From Ktedonobacteria bacterium brp13 (GTDB taxonomy: Bacteria > Chloroflexota > Ktedonobacteria > Ktedonobacterales > Ktedonobacteraceae), in NCBI GenBank assembly GCA_015099395.1, contig AP024096.1, positions 496,001 through 560,000 on the forward strand: 64,000 nt of DNA, given 5' to 3'. The notes beneath the pieces are model-generated. The model saw only the letters and a list, made by a program, of their open reading frames with translations. It ran no database searches and was not told the origin of the DNA. Positions 1 to 9,345 of this stretch are shown one piece after another (positions within the stretch are counted from its first letter, which is position 1; every line of letters starts with the position of its first letter). The translations under genes were made by a program, and so were the position numbers.

Positions 1-791
1 CTCGCATTGACAAGTGCAACTGTAGTATTTAGCTATCGGGGGGAGTAAATGTTCGAATAACGTTATAATCTCGAATTAAACGCTCTTTATCACGCTCACC
101 TTTATCATCTGTTCTCCTCAATGACGAAATCTACGTCCGAATGAGAGATGGCTGGCGTAGAAGAGTCATCGAGAGCAGAAGGCGAGGATGGCTCCCCCCG
201 ATAGCTAAAGCTATCTCCCCCCTCCGAGAGGGGGACGAGTTTTTGGCGAGTTTCCAGGCGATAGTGATACATATATTTAATCCATGTGATATACATAATA
301 ATGGATGTTAGTATGCATTTACTTCTCTGAGACTCACCGGGATAGACCAAAAAGGTCCATGTCTTTTCGACAGAGCGGGCGATGAAAATAACGCATATGC
401 TGAGGTAGTGTGAGCCTTTTTCCCCCTCCGACTCTCGAATCCCGGGTTATTTTCGAAGGAAACCTACACCGGTGAGCTCGCTGAGGGAGGACAGCCGCGA
501 TTAGCGGCTGGAGGGAGTAAATCGCTAGCAATCACCTGTAATCCTCGATTATAGACTATGAGGATAAGAGTGATAGATAGGGCGTAATAATAGTTAACAG
601 CATATTTCGAGGATTTACTCACTCCTATCGCTGCAGCGACATCCTCCCTCAGAGAGGGAGGCAGAGGTTTTCTCGACTCTACAGGTTTTAGTGAGATTTT
701 GCGTTATTAGAGATGTTATATGTTATAGCGGTATCAAATTGCCAGCTATTCACTGTCCGTTCGCAGTGCTGCCCGTTTTGAAGGTGTTACT
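1..791. repeat. Non-coding region with palindromic repeat cluster
   Basis: No convincing gene lies here. The stretch holds at least four related elements, some inverted: around 33-51 (partial), 191-233, 481-524 and 608-661. The shared pattern is a GAGGGAGG-type purine block, a short perfect hairpin and GGAGTAAAT. Visible hairpins include GATAGCT/AGCTATC (200-206/209-215), AGCCGC/GCGGCT (493-498/504-509), TCGCTGCAGCGA (628-639) and CCTCCCTC/GAGGGAGG (643-650/654-661). A further partial copy lies near 52623. The family looks like a dispersed REP- or MITE-like repeat. Short open frames inside it have low-complexity translations and are not credible genes. Confidence 0.7.
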
Positions 792-1233
792 CTAGAGTTG
801 CTTGCCATTCGCAAGAGCATCGAATGTGGATGAGCTCTGCCCACCCTGGGCGTCGTTAACAAAGATGACTCCATGCTGAACGGTCAGGGGCATAAACATA
901 TGTCCGGCGTGCTTCATCTCCGTCAGACTGCCTGGATATTGCCAGGCTATATGCCCGGTACGCTCATCCACCGCAACAATGCCAGTCGCAACATAGGCCA
1001 TAGTGGGATCTTCGGCATCGAGATAGAGCTTACTATCATCGATCTGGGGAGCCGTACTCCCACTAAAGCTGACACCCGCTATCGTTTCGACGTTCATCAT
1101 TCAGTGAAAGCTCTTTAAGAGCATGTAACATCTGTTGGTCCGCTGAAGAAGCCATGGGCCATGCATCCGCGCATCGCTCATCAATCTGCTCATCGATCGT
1201 TTTGGGATCAAAAGGCATCTCCTCACGATCCAT
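792..1233 (-). pseudogene. PQQ-like beta-propeller protein remnant (frameshifted, truncated)
   Basis: Two pieces of one gene appear in different frames. An N-terminal piece starts at ATG 1233 (MDREEMPFDPKTIDEQIDE) and reads about 55 codons before a stop. A second frame, open from 1100 to 792, encodes 102 residues with beta-propeller features such as VAVDERTGHIAWQYPG and GVIFVNDAQGG, typical of PQQ-like repeats. No transmembrane or linker segment separates the pieces, and the second stops well short of a full propeller. This is best explained by an internal deletion plus frameshift in a membrane-anchored PQQ-like protein. The family is inferred from repeat motifs only. Confidence 0.6.
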
Positions 1234-1314
1234 AGCTAGGCTCCCTCCTACTTACTTAATCGCTTTAGCCCCCCAAAATGTTAACAAGATATTCCTGTAA
1301 AATTTTGATCGCCC

Positions 1315-1342
1315 GATACTACTATACATTGATAGTAGTATC
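1315..1342 (+). terminator. Perfect 11-bp stem hairpin in the intergenic gap
   Basis: GATACTACTAT (1315-1325) pairs perfectly with ATAGTAGTATC (1332-1342) across a 6-nt loop and is followed by a pyrimidine-rich TTCCTCTT. It lies about 140 bp upstream of the DUF2252 gene. It could be a terminator, an mRNA leader hairpin or an operator; the sequence alone does not decide. Confidence 0.4.
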
Positions 1343-1479
1343 TTCCTCTTACTACAGCAAATCCTCTCAGCATCCCAGAGATCCTGGAGAGCGTCAGCAA
1401 GATAAAGTACAAGGAATCGTATATAATAGTAAAAAACGAGTGCATCTATATGTCATTGCATAGAGAAAGCGAATAGCAC

Positions 1480-2706
1480 ATGGCCGACATTGTAGAACGT
1501 CTACAAGCGTTCAATCAAAACCGACTACCCACACTGGTTCAGTTGAAGTATCACCGTATGCGCAGCAACACCTTTGCCTTTTATCGTGGTACCTGTCACC
1601 TATTCTATGAGGATTGGTCACATGAGACAACGCCGTCTCTACTCAATGATGCACCCCTGGCATGGATATGTGGCGACCTGCACTGGCAAAATATGGGCAG
1701 TTATAAAGGTGATAATCGCCTGGTCTATTTCAACATCAATGACTTCGACGAAACAGCACTGGCTCCTTTCACCTGGGACTTTGCTCGCCTGCTGACAAGC
1801 TTCTTCGTAAGCGCACGTATGCTCAATATCAAAATAAATCATGTACCAGCGCTCTGTAACCTGTTCATTGACGACTACAGGAGAGAGTTGGAGAAGAGAC
1901 GCATACGTTCAATTGAAGAGGACAAAGCACGCGGCATTGTGCGTGATCTCCTCTTCCAGGCCAAAACACGCACACAAAAGACCTTTTTGGATCGCTATAC
2001 CACCGAGGTAGATGGTAAGCGTACGTTACATATCGATGGAGAGAAGCTCACACCGATCTCAAAAGAGCAGCGGCAGACAATTACTGCCCATCTCGAAAGT
2101 TGGAGCCAACAACAGATCCATCCCCACTTCTATCGTGTGTTGGATATCGCACACCGCATCGCAGGCATCGGTAGTCTGGGTGTCGAGCGCTATACCATCC
2201 TGGTCGAGGGGAAAGGCTCACCAGACCATAACTACTTGCTGGATCTCAAAGCAGAGACCACCTCTTCGTTGCAACCCTATCTAATCACCCCCCAACCTCA
2301 CTGGTCTAGCGAAGCAGCACGCACAACAATCGTACAGCAACACGTACAGGGGGTCACTCCCGCACTGCTCAACGCACTCCAATTGGATGGGGGTACATAT
2401 GTATTACGTGAAATGCACGCAGACGAAGATAAGATCAGTACAGAACTCATCCAGAACAAAGAGAGCAGACTGGAAAAGCTACTCAGTTCCATTGCGCAGA
2501 TACTCGCCTGGAACCATCTGCGTGCCAGTGGCTGGCAGGGGGCAGCTACCTGGAGTGACCTGATTCAATTTGTCAGAAATTCACGCTGGCAAGAACAGCT
2601 CATAGAATACGTACAGTCGTATGCAGAGCACGTCGAACAGGACTATAGCACATTTTGCTCCGCATACGACACAGGCGCATTCAGCCCACCACACGATCAT
2701 CGCTAA
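1480..2706 (+). CDS. DUF2252 family protein
   Basis: The 408-residue protein matches the DUF2252 pattern throughout. The N-terminal part has KYHRMRSNTFAFYRGT, followed by WICGDLHWQNMGSY and VYFNINDFDETALAPFTWDF, which resemble the catalytic HGD(x)2N and D(F/W)D motifs of aminoglycoside-phosphotransferase-like kinases. DUF2252 proteins have a kinase-like fold, but their substrate is not established. The length is normal and no signal peptide or membrane segment is visible. The ribosome site before ATG 1480 is weak (GAGAAAG). The stop overlaps the convergent stop of the next gene by 4 bp, so the two genes share no spacer. Confidence 0.85.
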   Translation: MADIVERLQAFNQNRLPTLVQLKYHRMRSNTFAFYRGTCHLFYEDWSHETTPSLLNDAPLAWICGDLHWQNMGSYKGDNRLVYFNINDFDETALAPFTWDFARLLTSFFVSARMLNIKINHVPALCNLFIDDYRRELEKRRIRSIEEDKARGIVRDLLFQAKTRTQKTFLDRYTTEVDGKRTLHIDGEKLTPISKEQRQTITAHLESWSQQQIHPHFYRVLDIAHRIAGIGSLGVERYTILVEGKGSPDHNYLLDLKAETTSSLQPYLITPQPHWSSEAARTTIVQQHVQGVTPALLNALQLDGGTYVLREMHADEDKISTELIQNKESRLEKLLSSIAQILAWNHLRASGWQGAATWSDLIQFVRNSRWQEQLIEYVQSYAEHVEQDYSTFCSAYDTGAFSPPHDHR

Positions 2707-4061
2707 GGGATGAGACTTCCTTTCACCTCATCACCACGCTGATCGATCTTTGCAAGATACAAGGCCTGCCAGAGTGCCTTGCATCGTTGCATGAGCACTT
2801 GAAGATCTGAAGCCAGCACACTACCGGTCAACAAGAGCAGCGGCACCACTTTACTAAAGACCATCACTTGCCACGCGAATACCCCCGGAACCTCACCAAG
2901 ATTGCCTTGCACAGAGACGTCCAGATGGAAGAGTCGCAGCACAACAAAGCAACTAGGCAGGCAGATCAAGAGCAAACAAATACGTGAGAAGCGCGTCTGA
3001 AATGAAGGGCAACAGACCAGACAGATCGCACAGACATAGGCGAGCACGCTCCAATCATATTCGTAGACCTGATTATAGAAGCACAAAAAGTAGACAACCA
3101 TCAAAAAGATCGCCTTGCTCACATCGATGCGCCGCCACGACACGAACAGCAGGAGGAGTCCCAGTATGCCATCGCGTATGAGCGATGAGACCAACGCTGG
3201 TTCGTTGAAGATAGAATGCAAGAGCGCATACAGCGTAACAATCTGGTTAGGGCCTGGATTCCAGGGATGCAGAATGTTCGACACCAGTCCATCAATATAA
3301 TACCCACCGATCCCACGCATCAGCAGCGTATTGAGCGCGAATAAAAAAAGACCAATTGCAACCGTCAACCAGCGCCTCTTCAGCAGCAAGACAGGCGCGA
3401 AGAGGAGTCCAATCGGCTTCACCAGCAGCCCCAGCCAGTACAACATACCACTGAAAAAACCGGGTGCTCGCTTCACCAGCGTAATAAGCAACAAAAAGAT
3501 AAAGAGGTTCACCAGAAACTGATACTGTCCAGCAGCTAACTCTAGATAGACACTCAAATTCGCAGTCAGCAGGAACATTGCCAGTTGTATATGTCGCGAC
3601 GTATGGAAGTCGAGATAGAAGATACTCAACGCACATAGTGAAAGGATACATTTGAACCAGAGCCAGAGTAACCAGGCTACCCCCGGACTAAACGATGTAA
3701 ACAGCGTCCCCAACGTAAGCGTAAAGAGTGGATGATAGACATTATCGTTTACAGTTTCATTCTTAGCATAAGCTGACCCATCAGCCAGGGGCGCACCATT
3801 GAGCGAACCACCATGCCAGAAAGCCCAGGCACCCCGCGGTAACTGTAAGAAATCAATACCCCTGGCGCCAGCATGCAATGCCGGTCCACTAAAAAATACA
3901 TCAAACCAGCCGGTCCATAAAACAGAAACAAAAAACAGCATATAGAGCAGCAGACCAGCATAGAGCAATTTATAGCGATAGATGTGATGGAAAAGTCTGT
4001 GCATAGAAAGCGTGATCTTTCGTACTATCTGATAGATAGGTATATGTTCTACATTTCCCAT
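2703..4061 (-). CDS. Polytopic membrane glycosyltransferase, GT87-like
   Basis: This 452-residue, very hydrophobic protein has roughly ten predicted membrane spans. Its layout resembles GT87 (DUF2029) mannosyltransferases, which use lipid-linked sugar donors: an N-terminal span, then an extracytoplasmic loop with acidic residues (GARGIDFLQLPRGAWAF, NDNVYHPLFTL), then alternating spans including GLLVKPIGLLFAPVLLLKRRW, a segment typical of the family. The likely role is in envelope glycan or glycolipid synthesis. The start at 4061 has only a weak ribosome site, and an internal ATG at 4004 just before the first span is an alternative. Family assignment is moderately sure; the sugar is unknown. 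Confidence 0.65.
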   Translation of the reverse strand: MGNVEHIPIYQIVRKITLSMHRLFHHIYRYKLLYAGLLLYMLFFVSVLWTGWFDVFFSGPALHAGARGIDFLQLPRGAWAFWHGGSLNGAPLADGSAYAKNETVNDNVYHPLFTLTLGTLFTSFSPGVAWLLWLWFKCILSLCALSIFYLDFHTSRHIQLAMFLLTANLSVYLELAAGQYQFLVNLFIFLLLITLVKRAPGFFSGMLYWLGLLVKPIGLLFAPVLLLKRRWLTVAIGLFLFALNTLLMRGIGGYYIDGLVSNILHPWNPGPNQIVTLYALLHSIFNEPALVSSLIRDGILGLLLLFVSWRRIDVSKAIFLMVVYFLCFYNQVYEYDWSVLAYVCAICLVCCPSFQTRFSRICLLLICLPSCFVVLRLFHLDVSVQGNLGEVPGVFAWQVMVFSKVVPLLLLTGSVLASDLQVLMQRCKALWQALYLAKIDQRGDEVKGSLIP

Positions 4062-4180
4062 CTACCGCAGACAACATCAATATAGACGTAGACATGTACA
4101 CATGCTGATTATATAACGAAACTCAAAGCTTTTTTTAGATGACTGGCTGACGATCTTACAAAGCAGGTACAAATTTCAGA

Positions 4181-5125
4181 CTAGACCTCGGACAGTGCAG
4201 CCTGCAATTCCTGCACTGTAGGTGAGGTTGCGGGACCGGGACGTTCGATGGACAGTGACGCGGCCACGTTGGCAATGCGAGCCGCTGTGCTGAAATCGTC
4301 GCCAGCAGCCAGGCGAGCCAGCAGGGCAGCAACATGCGCGTCACCGGCCCCGGTGGTATCGACCGGTTGAGTGGGACGCGGCACGATATGCTGAACCGCA
4401 CGTCCTACGCCGCCAATCCAGCAACCCCGCTCTCCATCGCGAGCAACAACCCGGCCCGCAGGAGCCAGGCGCGGCACTATCTCAAGCACAAGATGCTCCA
4501 GGTTGTGCTCTCCAGCCAGTAAACGAGCCTCACGAGCGTTCAGGCTCAAGATATCGGTACGTGCCAGGATCGTAGCCAGTCGCTGCGCAGGAATCTCGGT
4601 CACCAGTGGACCAGGATCAAATGTCAACAGAATGTGCGAGCCTAGCTCCTGTACCCATTGCTCAAGGGCTGCACCAGAAACCGGGTAGCAGAGTTCATAC
4701 CCGGAGATATAGATTGCATCTCCGTCACACACAGGAATGGACCGGAGATCCTCCAGACGCAGGCGAGACTCGACGCCAGGGCTGGTAATAAAGGTGCGTT
4801 CAGCATCTCGCTCAACCAGAGCAACATCAAAACCACTGTCCTCGCCTTGTATCCGTGGGAGCAGCAGAGGAATACCAGCCGCAAACAGGTCGGCACTAAT
4901 CTGATTGCCCATCGGCCCGTCTCCAACGTGCCCCGCATAGACGGCTGCCAGACCCAGGCGTTGCGCACCAAGCAGCGTATTAAAACCGGCGCCCGTCGTG
5001 AGTGATGTCTTGTACGCCAGAGTATCCCCACCCTTTTCCGGCAGACGTTCGATATACATCAAAACATCCACCAACACACTGCCAACTAGAACCAACCTAC
5101 GCGGACGAATCCGCGCCCCGCTCAT
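4181..5125 (-). CDS. PfkB-family carbohydrate/nucleoside kinase
   Basis: The 314-residue protein belongs to the ribokinase-like PfkB family. The N-terminus has VLVGSVLVDVLMYIERLPEKGG, followed by the GAGFNTLLGAQRLG signature. Near the C-terminus, PVDTTGAGDAHVAALLARL carries the DTxGAGD motif with the catalytic Asp and anion hole. The start was set at ATG 5125 because it overlaps the upstream permease stop (ATGA overlap), indicating translational coupling. Such kinases phosphorylate ribose, adenosine, pseudouridine or similar substrates; the adjacent NCS1 permease suggests a nucleobase- or nucleoside-derived substrate. That is inference from context. Confidence 0.85.
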   Translation of the reverse strand: MSGARIRPRRLVLVGSVLVDVLMYIERLPEKGGDTLAYKTSLTTGAGFNTLLGAQRLGLAAVYAGHVGDGPMGNQISADLFAAGIPLLLPRIQGEDSGFDVALVERDAERTFITSPGVESRLRLEDLRSIPVCDGDAIYISGYELCYPVSGAALEQWVQELGSHILLTFDPGPLVTEIPAQRLATILARTDILSLNAREARLLAGEHNLEHLVLEIVPRLAPAGRVVARDGERGCWIGGVGRAVQHIVPRPTQPVDTTGAGDAHVAALLARLAAGDDFSTAARIANVAASLSIERPGPATSPTVQELQAALSEV

Positions 5126-6567
5126 TGCACCACCTCCGATGACACTGTTTGTGTCTGTTTGCGCGCAAACAGGGCGAGTGCAGCCCAATAGAGGAGCGCG
5201 CTAACGATAAAACCAAGCAGATAGCCAAGACTGCTGGCAGCAAAAATGCCTCTAGCGGCAGGACCGCTGAACCAGGGAGAGACAGTAAAGGTCAGGCCAA
5301 CCAGTATGCCTAGCAACCAGGCTATCAGCCCGGCCCAATTCACTCCGCTCTGGTAAAAGTAGCTGCCCCGCGAGCTAGTGTCAGTCAGTCCCTTTGGATC
5401 ATAACTGCGCCTCCAAAGCATATCGACCAGGAAAACCGCCGCCCAGGCCGTCAGCCCATCGGCCAGCAATTGCAGAAAACTCTCAAACGGGCCAAAGAAA
5501 TTCTGAGCGATGAGCAGCACATAGATGGAACCAACGATCATCAAAACACCGTCAACCAGGACCGTCTTATAGCGCTCGACTTTGAAGCCCATAGCCAGCA
5601 AATTCAGACCCGATGAATAGATCGCAAGGTCTGCATTCGCAATCAGGCCACCGATTGCGGTAATCAGATAAGGAACGGCCATCCAGGAGGGCAGCGCATC
5701 TCCAATTGCCGTCACCGGGTTCTCCGCACTCGCCAGACCAGTCACATGACTGGCCAGCAGGTGCCCGGTCACAATCAACACAAACAACGGCAGCGTAGAA
5801 CCAAAAGTTGTCCAACCCACAATGGAGCGGCCTCTAACCTTGCGAGGAAGATAGCGCGCGTAGTCAGCTCCAGCATTGGCCCAACTGATGCCAGTCCCTG
5901 CAATCACGATGCTGAGCATAGCCAGCACTCCGGTATCCCAGGGTCCGGGAGGGGCGCTGAAGATGGCAGACCAGTTCGTTTGCATCACCAGGATGACCAC
6001 AATTACCAGCGTCAAAATACCAAAGACCCAGGTCGCAGCCTGTTGAATCCAGACCAGCGTGGCGTGTCCCAGCAAACCAATCACAACCACCAGTACCGCG
6101 ATGACCACCAGGCTGACCACTGTCCAAAGACTGTTTGAAGGTAAACCGAGCAGATTGAGCAAACCCAGTAGTGCATAGGCAGCGGTGATAATGCTGACCG
6201 TCTCCCAGCCAACCAGGCTGATCCAGCTAATTAATGTCGGACCAAGATTGCCGCGTGTGCCAAAAGGAGCACGCGACAGGGTGAGCATGGGAGCGCCTCC
6301 CCACTTGCCCGCCACACTTAAGACCCCCACAAGTACAAAGGAACCGGCTGGCGCAACCAGAGAAACCAGCATACATTGCCAGATATTCAAACCTGCACCC
6401 GCCAGGATGGCACCATAAATAATGCCAAGAATACCGATATTGGCCGCAAACCAGACCCAGAACAGTTCAAACGCGGTCCCATGGCGTTCCTCCTGCGTAA
6501 TTGGTTCTATGCCATGCTGTTCAATAGCCCAGGCACGATCAGATGTGGGGTGTTGTGTTTCAGACAT
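5122..6567 (-). CDS. NCS1 family nucleobase permease (cytosine/purine type)
   Basis: This 481-residue membrane protein has about 12 spans. The N-terminal block (HGIEPITQEERHGTAFELFW followed by WFAANIGI) and GAPMLTLSRAPFGTRGNL are characteristic of the nucleobase:cation symporter-1 family, CodB-like branch. Transport of cytosine, purines, allantoin or related compounds across the cytoplasmic membrane is expected; the precise substrate cannot be read from sequence. ATG 6567 was chosen because it begins the family-typical N-terminus and has GGAGA about 12 nt upstream. A longer frame to 6633 is basic and unlike the family. It forms an operon with the overlapping PfkB kinase downstream. Confidence 0.85.
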   Translation of the reverse strand: MSETQHPTSDRAWAIEQHGIEPITQEERHGTAFELFWVWFAANIGILGIIYGAILAGAGLNIWQCMLVSLVAPAGSFVLVGVLSVAGKWGGAPMLTLSRAPFGTRGNLGPTLISWISLVGWETVSIITAAYALLGLLNLLGLPSNSLWTVVSLVVIAVLVVVIGLLGHATLVWIQQAATWVFGILTLVIVVILVMQTNWSAIFSAPPGPWDTGVLAMLSIVIAGTGISWANAGADYARYLPRKVRGRSIVGWTTFGSTLPLFVLIVTGHLLASHVTGLASAENPVTAIGDALPSWMAVPYLITAIGGLIANADLAIYSSGLNLLAMGFKVERYKTVLVDGVLMIVGSIYVLLIAQNFFGPFESFLQLLADGLTAWAAVFLVDMLWRRSYDPKGLTDTSSRGSYFYQSGVNWAGLIAWLLGILVGLTFTVSPWFSGPAARGIFAASSLGYLLGFIVSALLYWAALALFARKQTQTVSSEVVQ

Positions 6568-6832
6568 ATTATACTTGTCTCCAGTGATACTTATTTTTCG
6601 CCAGAAAAATGCGCCGTGCCAACGCTGGCTCACAAATTCAGCAGGTCCCAGGCCATAGGCTCAAGATGAAATGTATTGACATGCTCAACTCAAATATTGT
6701 GCACATGCGTAAATATACACGATCCTGCCTGGACATCTTATAAAGAGGTATACGCAAACATGTCTATTTTGTCAAGGCTCTACAATTGCCTGCCCGCTTA
6801 CATCTCGTTGCGCATCCCGTGGGAAGAGAGCG

Positions 6833-7220
6833 ACAACAGATAACAAAGAAGCGTATACCAACTGTTACAGTTAGCATACGCCTCTTTGTTGCGCCCACCA
6901 GTTCCCACGAGTACACCAATAAGAGAGTTTATGGATACAGGAAGTAGTAGAGCGGAGCCAGGACCAGTGTAATCGTGCTCAATAGTTTGATAAGCACATG
7001 CAACGAAGGTCCCGCAGTATCTTTGAAAGGATCACCGACAGTATCACCAATAACACTGGCTTTGTGAGCCTCGCTATTCTTGCCCAGTTGGATACTGTTC
7101 GCAGCGTCCGGTCCCACAACCTGACCCTTCACATTGACGTAGAGGAAGCCTGCCTCAATATACTTCTTGGCGTTATCCCAGGCACCACCGCTATTATTAT
7201 GGCTTTCAACGCTCCATTGG
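6833..7220 (-). pseudogene. Duplicated 3' remnant of hppA with its terminator
   Basis: Bases 6833-7198 align with 12571-12926, the hppA 3' end and terminator, with roughly ten substitutions and one 10-bp insertion near 6893-6903. Bases 7199-7220 then match 13051-13072 (20 of 22), so 124 bp of hppA are missing between the two blocks. Because 124 is not a multiple of three, the remnant is out of frame upstream of the junction. The retained frame still encodes the H+-PPase C-terminus ([17 protein letters not shown] through [10 protein letters not shown]). It is not a gene but a repeat arm marking the left edge of an inserted or duplicated block. Confidence 0.9.
6842..6890 (-). terminator. Copy of the hppA terminator (left repeat arm)
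   Basis: AACAAAGAAGCGTAT (6842-6856) pairs with ATACGCCTCTTTGTT (6876-6890) with a single mismatch. It is the duplicate of the perfect hairpin at 12580-12628. Here it would terminate transcripts coming from the GT2 gene. Confidence 0.6.
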
Positions 7221-9263
7221 AACCTTTGCTGTTTGCACAGGTTTCTTTTTGACTTGATAACCAAACCAGCTTCTACGGATGATACCACCCAGGATCAATA
7301 GATACAGAGATGCCCAAAGGATCGAGCCTAAGTCAGCATCACGGAGAATGTTATGTTGGTGGATAGCTAGATTAAATACAATAGAAGCAAGTAAAAATAT
7401 AAATATAAATACCTGGAATGAAACTTCGCGCAGATAAATCCCAGCTTCCTGCGTTTTTCTTGTCACCTTGTAAGCAGGTTTTTTGTTTGGCCCGTATATA
7501 AGCGCTAGAAAGCTTGATTTAATAAAAACAAAGATCAAACCAAACCACATTTGCCTGGCTCGCCAGAGTTCCTCAAAAGTGCTTGCAGCGCCGGTGAGAG
7601 CCAGTAATATTTCTATGCACGCTGCATATGGCCAGAAGTGGAGAATATATGATGTATTCGTAGCATGAAACGGATAGATACCAGTGAGCAAGCTAATAAT
7701 TGGCGTTACAAGGAAGATGAGTAAAGGAAAACTGAGTAGATAAAATAGTCCCAACTCTGTAAATTGCATTCTTTGCTTGAACGTGAGTCCTTTCACAATC
7801 CAGGGATTTTTCCATATAAATATACGAATGGTATCCAGGGCCCATGTTCCTAATTGTTTGTAGACGTTGGGAATATCTTCTGGTGAGACCTGCCCGATGG
7901 CTCCTACAACAGGGAGATATGCACCTTTTAAACCATGCTGCATGGCGACATAACCTGAATAGAGATCTTCAACCAGGTTCCAGGTTGGAAAGCCGCCAAT
8001 GAAATTCAGTTGCTCTCTGCGCCAGATCAATCCACTTCCACACGGGAAAACCGAGTTTGTAGCATTACGTGCAAGCATAACCCCACGATAAAAAAAGCTT
8101 TGTCGGTTACCGAAGGGATCACCTTCGCTGACAAGCGTATCCTTGATTGTCTGGACATAGGCCACATCTTGATTGCGCTGAAGATGTCCAATCGTATAGC
8201 GTAAAAATTGTGGTGAACCAACAATGTCATCGGCATCTCTTGTTTCGATGAAAGCAATGTTGGGATGATACTGGTTAATATACGCAAGCATCGAATTTAA
8301 ATTGCCATCTTTGGCATTTCCATTGCGTTCGGGGGTTCCTTTGCGTGGCGGCTCATGGTAGATGATGTGAGCAAGAGGGAAATTGAGTTGTAGAACCTCT
8401 GTCATCTCTTTCATGACTGGGCGATGACTATCATCACCGATCACAATGACCATTTTGCTGTGAGGCCAATCCTGGCTGAGAACGCTCTCCATCGTTGTTT
8501 GTACCATATCAGGTGTTTCACCATAGGTCGGTATGCATATGGCGATGGTCGGTTCTTGTTCATTGGGGAGCCTGATAAGTTTAGAGGCAACTCTCGTCCA
8601 GTTATTGTAGATAGTGATGAGAACGAGAACTGTGAGGTAGCACATAGAGAAAAAGAACGGGATAGAGAACCAGAAAGCTTGTCTGTTCAAATTCGTGAAG
8701 AGCCAGGGGAGGTAAAAAGCGGCTATAATTACAAAAAAAGTACCTATCAGGCGCAATTTCGTGTTGTTGATTTTTGTGCCCTCATTTTTTAGGCCCTGAA
8801 CAGCCATTGCAGGAATTGTTTCGAATTTGTCGAGTCGAGATGGCCCCTTGATCGCTTGCATGCGATTGGTTGCGATTTTTTCTAGCGTTCTAAATGCTTT
8901 TGTTGGAATAGTCGCCAGCATTTCTGCGGGAGATTCTTTTTTTACTGCTGGTGTTAATGAGGTTGCTTGATCAGCAATTTCTGATGCATGGGATAGTTGC
9001 TGTTGGTCCTGTTGATCAAGATAACTTGTTTCATTTAGGATAGCATTGTCGGCATGCATGGTTCTTTGGGATAGGGAAACCTTCTGGAATATGGGATGTT
9101 GCTCGTTTGCTAGAAAATGACCTTGCCTTGAGGGTATTGATAACGGCTGCAATGTTCTGTTCTTATACTGCTGTTCAGGGATGTGTTCTTCCTCCCCTTG
9201 ATCAGGGAAATCCGCAGGCAGAAGTTTTCTATTCCTCTCACTGGAGGATGGAGCATTATTCAT
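7206..9263 (-). CDS. GT2 glycosyltransferase, cellulose-synthase-like
   Basis: This 685-residue processive-type glycosyltransferase has an N-terminal disordered tail (about 1-165), two membrane spans, a cytoplasmic GT-A domain and a C-terminal membrane bundle. Visible catalytic motifs are [20 protein letters not shown] (DxD-like), [23 protein letters not shown] (the TED-like catalytic Asp) and [11 protein letters not shown] in the QxxRW position. Such enzymes polymerise beta-glucans or related polymers while exporting them. It leads away from the GT39-like and GH10 genes on the same strand, suggesting one exopolysaccharide operon. The last residues (PMER and stop) lie in the hppA remnant, so its natural C-terminus has been replaced. 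Confidence 0.85.
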   Translation of the reverse strand: MNNAPSSSERNRKLLPADFPDQGEEEHIPEQQYKNRTLQPLSIPSRQGHFLANEQHPIFQKVSLSQRTMHADNAILNETSYLDQQDQQQLSHASEIADQATSLTPAVKKESPAEMLATIPTKAFRTLEKIATNRMQAIKGPSRLDKFETIPAMAVQGLKNEGTKINNTKLRLIGTFFVIIAAFYLPWLFTNLNRQAFWFSIPFFFSMCYLTVLVLITIYNNWTRVASKLIRLPNEQEPTIAICIPTYGETPDMVQTTMESVLSQDWPHSKMVIVIGDDSHRPVMKEMTEVLQLNFPLAHIIYHEPPRKGTPERNGNAKDGNLNSMLAYINQYHPNIAFIETRDADDIVGSPQFLRYTIGHLQRNQDVAYVQTIKDTLVSEGDPFGNRQSFFYRGVMLARNATNSVFPCGSGLIWRREQLNFIGGFPTWNLVEDLYSGYVAMQHGLKGAYLPVVGAIGQVSPEDIPNVYKQLGTWALDTIRIFIWKNPWIVKGLTFKQRMQFTELGLFYLLSFPLLIFLVTPIISLLTGIYPFHATNTSYILHFWPYAACIEILLALTGAASTFEELWRARQMWFGLIFVFIKSSFLALIYGPNKKPAYKVTRKTQEAGIYLREVSFQVFIFIFLLASIVFNLAIHQHNILRDADLGSILWASLYLLILGGIIRRSWFGYQVKKKPVQTAKVPMER

Positions 9264-9345
9264 CTGATTGCCTTTCTATGTTGCGCCCTTAGAAAATCAT
9301 TATATTGAGATTTTCTTTTTCTGCTTACTTTTTTGATCATGCATT

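Noticed and set aside
105..531. Two open frames (81 and 65 codons) on the minus strand in the repeat cluster
   Set aside because: They run through the palindromic repeats, have no start signals and no plausible composition.
1278..1463. 61-codon plus-strand frame before the DUF2252 gene
   Set aside because: It crosses the 11-bp stem hairpin, has no ribosome site and no coding character.
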